Assembly: GCA_015662475.1 (NCBI GenBank)
Contig: DQUB01000144.1
Span: 1-20,063 of the forward strand
Origin: Pyrodictium sp.
Lineage (GTDB): Archaea; Thermoproteota; Thermoprotei_A; Sulfolobales; Pyrodictiaceae
Direction of reading: 5' to 3'
DNA length: 20,063 nt
Positions 1-4,973 of this stretch are shown piece after piece. The first letter of the stretch is position 1, and each line of letters begins with the position of its first letter. Under the pieces are notes generated by a model. It had not been told where the DNA came from. It searched no databases and saw only the letters and a list, made by a program, of their open reading frames with translations. A program made the translations under genes and the position numbers.

Positions 1-1
1 C

Positions 2-1573
2 CCTCTTCGCGCTCTTCTAGGGTTTATCGGTTTTGCTGTAACAGGGTATGTGTTGTACAAAGTTATTGGTGGGTTTAAAGGCTCGAGCACAGACTATTTT
101 GTCGAAGTCTATAATTTTATGTATGGAAAACTAAATAGCAAGTATGTTTTCGTGTATGTACTTCTCGCACTTCTAACTGTCGTGGGTGGTGGTAGTGTAG
201 GTCCAGGCGGACCAGCTCTTATTATGGGAGGGTTTATAGCTTACTTGCTGGCGCGCAAACTTAGACGTACTCCTCTCGAGGATCGCTATTTTACGCTAAT
301 AGGTGGTGCTGCAGGAATATCGGCAGTTTTTAGAGCACCTTTAACAGCTCTTTCATTTGGAATAGAAATACCCTATAGAATGGATATTGAAAGCGGCATA
401 TTTGTTGAAACATTGGTTGCATGTCTCATAGCATATCTTGTTGCAGTCTCGATAAGGGGTCCACAACCACTATTACTTCTTGGCGGTAAAGTCAAGTTAA
501 TACCATCTTTAAACGATGTAGTTATTGGTATTGTAGCTGGAATAGCATCTGCAACTCTCTCGATGCTTATGATATGGGTTAAACAAATTTCTAAGCATTT
601 TTCACATATAATTGTAGAGCGTTTAGGTAGAAAGTCCGTAATAGTAGCAGGTGTTGTTGGTGCAACATTATCTTTTGCTGGCGTGTTCTTGCCAGGAGCT
701 AGTGGTGCTGGGACATTAGAGGTTAAAAAGCTTGTAGAAACACTAAAAGGCTATGAACACATTGAGAGAAATCCAGTAGACTACGTGTTCTCATCGACAT
801 TCAAGACTATCTCTACCCCTCTCTCGCTAATGTTAGGTGGTACAGGAGGCATCTTTTCCCCCACGGTGGCTATAGGGGTAATGTTTGGCTATGGGCTATC
901 ATTTCTAATTGGACTAAAAGATTTATCAGATATTGAAGCGCTTATGGCGGCTATGGTTGCAGGGCTCTTTGCTGGCATAAATAAAGTTGTTGTAAGTGCT
1001 ATATTGTTTAGCTTGGAAGTAGTAGGGTTTGGCGGACTTGTGCCCTCGGCACTTGCTGCTTCAATAGCGTATCTATCAACTATAAATGCTGGTTTGATAG
1101 ATAGTCAACTATCATACAGATCAAGTGCGAAGGTTGCAGCCCTCTTAGAAATATATGAACGTTTAAAAGAAGAAAGGAGTTTAATATTAGAAATACCGGC
1201 TGAAAAAGTTGCAAACAAACAAGTTACAACCCTCTATTATAGAATGACTATAGCTGATGCACTTAAAGAAATAAAGGGTAATCTTCATATTGCATACCCG
1301 GTGGTAGATGAACACAACAGACTTATAGGCTATGTTGAAGTAGAAGATCTATTAGCTATGGAACCAAATAATCGTGTGTATGAAACAATGCGGCCAGCAC
1401 CCACAACTCTCCCAAACACCCCACTTTCAACTATAATCGAGTATTTTGCAAGATATGGGCTAGAGCGCCTCTTTATAATAGACTATGATGGCAAACTTAT
1501 TGGGATGCTGACAAAGACCGATATTTTGAGGTTCCTCTTAGAAGCTTATACAAGAGAGGTTGTTGATCGTTAA
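2..1573 (+). CDS. CLC-family chloride channel/transporter with two CBS domains, 5' truncated by window edge
   Basis: Integral membrane anion channel or Cl-/H+ exchanger. The frame is open to base 2 and codons before the GTG at 50 already read like a CLC membrane helix (ALLGFIGFAVTGYV), so the GTG is internal and the true start lies outside the window; 523 codons are visible. Counting from the GTG at 50, the helix-F signature is GGSVGPGGPALIMGG (residues about 47-61), the helix-N motif is GGTGGIFSP (263-271), and several hydrophobic segments lie between about 34 and 345. From about 385 to 500 are two CBS domains (MTIADALKEI...YPVVDEHNRLIGYVEVEDLL and TPLSTIIEYF...LFIIDYDGKLIGMLTKTDILRFL), which in the family often bind adenine nucleotides and regulate gating. 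The usual helix-F sequence is G(K/R)EGP, with Glu as the extracellular gate; here the matching stretch is GPGGP, so the gating Glu is absent. Family assignment is firm; channel versus exchanger is inference. Confidence 0.93.
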   Translation, partial: PLRALLGFIGFAVTGYVLYKVIGGFKGSSTDYFVEVYNFMYGKLNSKYVFVYVLLALLTVVGGGSVGPGGPALIMGGFIAYLLARKLRRTPLEDRYFTLIGGAAGISAVFRAPLTALSFGIEIPYRMDIESGIFVETLVACLIAYLVAVSIRGPQPLLLLGGKVKLIPSLNDVVIGIVAGIASATLSMLMIWVKQISKHFSHIIVERLGRKSVIVAGVVGATLSFAGVFLPGASGAGTLEVKKLVETLKGYEHIERNPVDYVFSSTFKTISTPLSLMLGGTGGIFSPTVAIGVMFGYGLSFLIGLKDLSDIEALMAAMVAGLFAGINKVVVSAILFSLEVVGFGGLVPSALAASIAYLSTINAGLIDSQLSYRSSAKVAALLEIYERLKEERSLILEIPAEKVANKQVTTLYYRMTIADALKEIKGNLHIAYPVVDEHNRLIGYVEVEDLLAMEPNNRVYETMRPAPTTLPNTPLSTIIEYFARYGLERLFIIDYDGKLIGMLTKTDILRFLLEAYTREVVDR

Positions 1574-1579
1574 AGGCTC

Positions 1580-1602
1580 GGTCAGGGGGCCACCACTTCA
1601 TC
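1580..1602 (+). repeat. copy 1 of a dispersed element found just after a stop codon
   Basis: GGTCAG, six variable bases, ACCACTTC, one purine, TC. The same pattern with identical spacing occurs at 7669-7691, and both copies begin within a few bases after the stop codon of a plus-strand gene (CLC, Lhr). On the minus strand each copy reads as a C-box-like motif, 12 bases, then CTGA. Function unknown; chance similarity is not excluded. Confidence 0.4.
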
Positions 1603-1609
1603 GGAAAAT

Positions 1610-1638
1610 AGCCTCCGACTAGGGGGATCCCCCAGGCT
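1610..1638 (+). terminator. GC-rich hairpin candidate downstream of CLC gene
   Basis: The perfect 12-base palindrome GGGGGATCCCCC at 1622-1633 (GGGG stem, GATC loop) is embedded between arms AGCCT (1610-1614) and AGGCT (1634-1638). It lies 37 bases after the CLC stop. It could be an RNA 3' structure or a protein-binding palindrome; archaeal terminators are normally T-rich, so the terminator label is only one option. Confidence 0.35.
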
Positions 1639-1796
1639 GCATCATCGCCATATATGATGTGTCTATCGCTGCAAAAATTGTAGTGTTATGTTAAGCTTTT
1701 TCTAGTGGTTTGGTCGGTGTGAGACTAGGCATATCATCGCAACTGCTCTACGACTGCCCGCCTCCTCATTCCAGCCTTATAAGGCTGTGTGAACCC

Positions 1797-1804
1797 TTAA
1801 ATAA
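1797..1804 (+). promoter_or_regulatory. TATA-box candidate for the TBP gene
   Basis: TTAAATAA lies about 34 bases before the GTG start of the TBP gene, the usual archaeal distance for a transcript with a short leader. A GGTGGGG Shine-Dalgarno-like run follows at 1824-1830, seven bases before the GTG. Confidence 0.5.
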
Positions 1805-1837
1805 GTCGCACCCCCTTTTAAAGGGTGGGGTCTATCT

Positions 1838-2440
1838 GTGGAACGTGTACAACAGAGTGTTGAACAAAAAGAAGTTGAAGAGTCAAAACCAACTATAAAT
1901 ATTGAAAATATTGTTGCTACAGTATCGCTTGACCAGCCTTTAGACCTCTATGCAATTGAAAGAGCAATACCATCTGTAGAGTATAATCCTGAGCAGTTTC
2001 CCGGTCTCGTCTATAGGCTAGAAGAGCCTCGTGTTACTGCTCTCATATTCAAGTCTGGCAAGATGGTTATAACTGGTGCTAAAAGTACACAACAACTTAT
2101 CGAGGCTGTAAAAAAGATTGTAAGAAACCTTAAGAAGCATGGTATTATGATTGTTGGTAGACCCAAAGTGCAGATACAAAACATTGTAGCTTCAGCAAAT
2201 CTCCATATCTGTGTCGATCTTGAAAGAGCAGCTTTAACTCTTGAAAACAGCATGTATGAGCCAGAACAGTTTCCAGGCTTAATACATAAAATGGATGAAC
2301 CAAAAGTTGTATTGCTAATCTTCAGTTCTGGCAAAATGGTCATTACAGGAGCTAAAAGAGAGGAGGAGGTTTACGAGGCTGTTGCACGAATATATGAGAA
2401 GTTGAAGAGTATAAGAGCACTTAGACCTTGTACGGTGTAG
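1838..2440 (+). CDS. tbp: TATA-binding protein (TBP), general transcription factor
   Basis: TBP binds the archaeal TATA box and, with TFB, recruits RNA polymerase. The 200-residue product has the diagnostic two-fold internal repeat: repeat 1 (about 20-103) contains IENIVATVSL, EQFPGLVYRLEEP and FKSGKMVITGAKS; repeat 2 (about 110-192) contains IQNIVASANL, EQFPGLIHKMDEP and FSSGKMVITGAKR. Length is usual for archaeal TBP, with a charged N-terminal extension of about 18 residues and a short tail. GTG at 1838 is chosen for its GGTGGGG ribosome-binding site and upstream TATA box. It stands alone between the CLC gene (same strand) and a convergent minus-strand gene 25 bases away. Confidence 0.97.
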   Translation: MERVQQSVEQKEVEESKPTINIENIVATVSLDQPLDLYAIERAIPSVEYNPEQFPGLVYRLEEPRVTALIFKSGKMVITGAKSTQQLIEAVKKIVRNLKKHGIMIVGRPKVQIQNIVASANLHICVDLERAALTLENSMYEPEQFPGLIHKMDEPKVVLLIFSSGKMVITGAKREEEVYEAVARIYEKLKSIRALRPCTV

Positions 2441-2465
2441 CGAATGATAATATTTTAAAATCTTG

Positions 2466-2717
2466 CTAGAGCTCATTATAGGCAGTAAGTCCACGGTTTT
2501 CCAATATTTTCAAAAGTTTTTGGGCAAGAGTCCTAGATTTTGTTTTTAAGAATATTATACCACCTCCTACATCCTCTACAATAACATTTGATGGGTCTTC
2601 CACTATTTTGTCGAGGATTTCTAATGCTTGTTGGCGAGCAGGTATCACGAAGTATCCACTTGGATCGCGTTTGCCAATCAATTTTAGAAGTTTTGATCTA
2701 TACTTCTTCCCAACCAT
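2466..2717 (-). CDS. small conserved-looking basic protein of unknown function
   Basis: I do not recognise this protein of about 83 residues. It begins MVGKKYRSKLLKLIGKRDP, is basic at the N-terminus, and continues with alternating strands and amphipathic helices (ALEILDKIVEDPSNVIVEDV, TLAQKLLKILENRGL). It is the last gene of a minus-strand run and its start overlaps the 3' end of the PHP gene by 20 bases, implying co-transcription. ATG at 2717 has a GAGGG run 11 bases upstream; in-frame ATGs at 2735 and 2744 would lengthen it by 6 or 9 residues and cannot be excluded. No membrane segment, signal peptide or metal motif is visible. Confidence 0.7.
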   Translation of the reverse strand: MVGKKYRSKLLKLIGKRDPSGYFVIPARQQALEILDKIVEDPSNVIVEDVGGGIIFLKTKSRTLAQKLLKILENRGLTAYNEL

Positions 2718-3417
2718 GATACGGTATACCCTCATCAAATTCATACCTTTTACGTCTAATAACGTGTCTTTCTAACGACCATACAACTCTTTTAGCGATG
2801 GTTGAAAGTGTTGGCCTACCAGGTTTAGGTATAATTCGTCCAAATCTTATAGCTTCTATAACAGCTTCTGGTGATAGCTCCTCTACATCGTAGAGAGTGT
2901 AAGCTACGCCTACCTCATCCAATATATGTGCATCACTGTTAGCAATACCTGGTTTGTTTAGCTCTTTAGCAACTTCTAATGCTTTTTCATTTGCATTAGG
3001 TGGTGAGCGTGCATTAAAAACTTCTATAGCATCAACATTTACGCTTTTAACTAAATCCCCTATACCTTTCCTAGTCAAGTCGTATGGGTGAGCTGCAACC
3101 GTAATACAGTTGTTTGCGTGTGCTTCTTCAACGAGTTCTGCAGCTGTACGAGGAATTCTATCGAGTGGGCCTTCAGAACAATAGACTAAGATGTCTCCTT
3201 CAGCCACTCTAATCTCAGCTCCAATAATGACAACAAGTTCGCCACCTGCGATATCTCTAGCATATTTTGCTGCTTTTATGGAGCCTCTAAAAGTGTCATG
3301 ATCTGTAATCGAGATTACATTCAAACCTCTATTGATAGCTTCTAAAACTATTTCTCTTGGTGAAGGTTTTCCATCACTTTCAGTACTATGTATGTGTAAA
3401 TCTCCGCGTACGTGCAT
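2698..3417 (-). CDS. PHP-domain metal-dependent phosphoesterase
   Basis: The 239-residue protein is a stand-alone PHP (polymerase and histidinol phosphatase) domain. Metal-binding motifs appear in order: DLHIHSTESDGK (6-17; H8, H10, D15), SITDHDT (36-42; D39, H40), GAEIR (66-70; E68), AAHPYD (108-113; H110) and NSDAH (160-164; D162, H164). This matches the PHP trinuclear metal site; small archaeal and bacterial members hydrolyse phosphomonoesters or nucleotides, but the substrate here is not predictable. The ATG at 3417 is preceded by a good GGGAGG ribosome-binding site. It sits 18 bases after the small unknown gene upstream and overlaps the gene downstream, so it belongs to a minus-strand operon. 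Domain certain, substrate unknown. Confidence 0.92.
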   Translation of the reverse strand: MHVRGDLHIHSTESDGKPSPREIVLEAINRGLNVISITDHDTFRGSIKAAKYARDIAGGELVVIIGAEIRVAEGDILVYCSEGPLDRIPRTAAELVEEAHANNCITVAAHPYDLTRKGIGDLVKSVNVDAIEVFNARSPPNANEKALEVAKELNKPGIANSDAHILDEVGVAYTLYDVEELSPEAVIEAIRFGRIIPKPGRPTLSTIAKRVVWSLERHVIRRKRYEFDEGIPYHGWEEV

Positions 3418-3435
3418 TAGTTCGACCTCCCAGCA

Positions 3436-3705
3436 CTATTCTTCCATAGGCACTAGTCCATGTTCAATTTTAGCACAAAACTTTTCTAGTAAGTTGAGTA
3501 GCTGCATCTTATGCTCTAGCACTCTCTCATTATATTTATAGAATCGTACAACGCATACACGGTCTAACGGATATACATGGATAGATGCAACATAGACGTT
3601 TTCGTGCATAACAAGCATGCTCGTACTATGTAATGCGACGTAGTAGCCTTTATTTGCTATGGTAGAAGCTATCTTTCTTGGCAGCCACTCTGGTGATGAG
3701 CTCAA
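3436..3705 (-). CDS. small protein of unknown function
   Basis: An 89-residue product that I cannot assign to a family. Its sequence suggests a small alpha/beta fold: a helix (RKIASTIANKGYYVAL), strands (SMLVMHENVYVASIHVYP, RVCVVRFYKY) and a C-terminal helix (EHKMQLLNLLEKFCAKIE). The TTG start at 3705 is supported by GGGTG five bases upstream; no ATG gives a sensible length. It lies between the Cas4-like nuclease gene (44-base gap) and the PHP gene (18-base gap) on the same strand, consistent with one transcript. Confidence 0.65.
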   Translation of the reverse strand: MSSSPEWLPRKIASTIANKGYYVALHSTSMLVMHENVYVASIHVYPLDRVCVVRFYKYNERVLEHKMQLLNLLEKFCAKIEHGLVPMEE

Positions 3706-3749
3706 CGCGGCACCCTGAACTATGAAGACCGCGGACTCTGCTGAAAACT

Positions 3750-4364
3750 CTACCTCTTAGCATATGGGCATAGTTTGCGGTAGACACAATATCTACATTC
3801 CCAAGAATATCTAGGATGCATATTATCGTTAACAGTTTCTCGAATAAGGTCTATAATGTTGATGTGTTGCCTATCAAATTCGTATTCGACTAATGCGTCG
3901 GAAGTTATGTATATTAGGCTGCCCTTATCAACTTCTAAGAGGTTCATGTATAGTTGCAGTTGTATAACATGGTGTTCTAGTGGTGCATTCTGTGGCAACT
4001 CCTTACTAGTTTTTACCTCAACAACATAAACAGGCTTACCACTACTATCAACTTTCACTAGATCGGCACGTCCAAGAACCTTGTACTCTATCCCATCAAC
4101 CTCAAATTTCCTCTCAACATTGTATTCGGCTATCCACTCGTTTTCATCTTCAAGCATTTTTGCCAATCCAGCATGTATAAGATCGCCAACTATCAGTGGT
4201 GGTTCAAATCTTAGTAGTAGATGTGGATAGACATGTCTCAGTACACGCTTATGACTACAACTCACAAGGTCAGTTATGTACAGCGTGTATGGATCGGTTA
4301 ATTCTTTCAACCGTACCATGTATTCATTAACTTTTTTGTTGTATATGCGACTGAGTACATACAT
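3750..4364 (-). CDS. Cas4/RecB-like PD-(D/E)XK nuclease with Fe-S cluster cysteines
   Basis: A protein of about 204 residues with the Cas4/Dna2-type RecB nuclease layout. Counting from ATG 4364: a Cys near the N-terminus (C36, SCSHK), a motif-I His (H64, GDLIHAGL), the catalytic core GRADLV (D101) and VVEVKTS (E116, K118), the QLQLYMNLL motif (about 135-143), and a C-terminal cysteine cluster CRYCVYRKLC (C190, C193, C199). The four cysteines match the [4Fe-4S] site of Cas4-family exonucleases. No CRISPR repeat or other cas gene is in the window, so this is best called a stand-alone Cas4-like DNA exonuclease, perhaps in repair. ATG 4364 has GGTGG nine bases upstream; a TTG at 4382 adds six residues but has no ribosome-binding site. 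Neighbours are the wHTH gene (32 bases upstream) and an unknown gene. Confidence 0.88.
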   Translation of the reverse strand: MYVLSRIYNKKVNEYMVRLKELTDPYTLYITDLVSCSHKRVLRHVYPHLLLRFEPPLIVGDLIHAGLAKMLEDENEWIAEYNVERKFEVDGIEYKVLGRADLVKVDSSGKPVYVVEVKTSKELPQNAPLEHHVIQLQLYMNLLEVDKGSLIYITSDALVEYEFDRQHINIIDLIRETVNDNMHPRYSWECRYCVYRKLCPYAKR

Positions 4365-4396
4365 GCTAGTTATTCCACCCAAAATAGATGTTCTGT

Positions 4397-4714
4397 CTAG
4401 ATGAAGCTATATCTTTCGATTACTTTCACAAGTTCTGTAAAATACTTTATCTTTTTCCTCAAAGGTTTTAGCCATGCTGCTAAGTTGTAGCATCCTTCCC
4501 CTCTTTCAATCAAATTCTTTTCTCTAAGACTTCTCGCTACAAGATAGGGTTTCTCTATACCATAACGTGTTGTCATCTCTCGTTCAAACAATATTTCGCC
4601 AACAGAAATGTTGTCCCATATATAGTTGAATGCTTTAAGTTCTTCTGCCGTGAGCTGCTCCATTATCTTTTTCAACTTTCTTAGTATATCCATTTCTTCG
4701 TGTGTCAGACGCAT
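4397..4714 (-). CDS. winged-helix-like protein, possible regulator
   Basis: A 105-residue, charged, mostly helical protein. The middle (ELKAFNYIWDNISVGEILFE, then YGIEKPYLVARSLREKNLIE, then RGEGCYNLAAWL) reads as a winged-helix DNA-binding domain: helix, recognition helix and wing. A C-terminal amphipathic helix (PLRKKIKYFTELVKVIERY) could dimerise. ATG 4714 is chosen because of GGAGG six bases upstream. Its first 80 bases overlap, in a different frame, the 3' part of the ribbon-helix-helix gene, so the two are translationally linked. The fold call is from pattern only. Confidence 0.6.
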   Translation of the reverse strand: MRLTHEEMDILRKLKKIMEQLTAEELKAFNYIWDNISVGEILFEREMTTRYGIEKPYLVARSLREKNLIERGEGCYNLAAWLKPLRKKIKYFTELVKVIERYSFI

Positions 4715-4865
4715 GCTCCACCTCCGAGTATTCAGCAATTAGTAGAGCTAATGCTCTTCTCAATGCTTCGCTTCTACTCGAAAAGATCCCCTTTTCTATT
4801 AGTTCGTCAAGCTTGTGTACAAGCTCTATAGGAGCTTTAAAAGTCACTATAATTGTTCGCCCCAT
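4635..4865 (-). CDS. ribbon-helix-helix (CopG/Arc-type) DNA-binding protein
   Basis: A 76-residue product. Residues 3-10 (RTIIVTFK) form the beta-ribbon, 11-25 (APIELVHKLDELIEK) helix A and 30-46 (SRSEALRRALALLIAEY) helix B with the typical SRSEALR turn, giving a standard ribbon-helix-helix dimer-type regulator. Residues after about 50 are a low-complexity charged tail lying in the 80-base overlap with the winged-helix gene; this tail may be unimportant. It is the first gene of the minus-strand run and is divergent from the Lhr helicase gene; the intervening region holds a palindrome suitable as an operator, so autoregulation is plausible. Confidence 0.82.
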   Translation of the reverse strand: MGRTIIVTFKAPIELVHKLDELIEKGIFSSRSEALRRALALLIAEYSEVEHASDTRRNGYTKKVEKDNGAAHGRRT

Positions 4866-4973
4866 GCTGTAGGAACCCCAACAATGGCATCTTCTGAGGG
4901 TGTCTCTTGGCTATTAAGGGCTAGCCCTACAGGAAACGAAGGTATGGGGTCTCCAGCTTAAGAAGAGTGTTAA
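4866..4973. promoter_or_regulatory. divergent promoter region with palindromic operator candidate
   Basis: This 108-base region separates the ribbon-helix-helix gene (minus) and the Lhr gene (plus). A perfect 12-base palindrome, AGGGCTAGCCCT (4917-4928), directly abuts a TATA-like ATTAA (4913-4917) usable from either side. Outside it are inverted arms CTGTAGG (4867-4873) and CCTACAG (4926-4932). A dimeric regulator bound here would cover the promoters of both transcripts. This reading is inference from symmetry. Confidence 0.45.

Larger units (their letters stand above)
1574..1837. other. intergenic region between CLC gene and TBP gene
   Basis: This 264-base stretch contains no convincing gene. 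It holds an element shared with the 3' side of the Lhr gene (1580-1602), a GC-rich palindrome with flanking arms (1610-1638), and the TBP promoter near its right end. A 62-codon frame starting at 1710 runs into the TBP gene in another frame and has no family features. I see no tRNA. Confidence 0.6.

Noticed and set aside
1641..1660. C-box-like ATGATG on both strands in the CLC-TBP gap
   Set aside because: No D' or D box at 12-base spacing on either strand, so a complete C/D sRNA cannot be built.
1710..1898. 62-codon open frame on the plus strand in the CLC-TBP gap
   Set aside because: It runs into the TBP gene in another frame, covers the TBP promoter and has no protein-like composition.
3750..4364. 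CRISPR-Cas locus suggested by the Cas4-like protein
   Set aside because: No repeat-spacer array and no other cas gene is present in the window.
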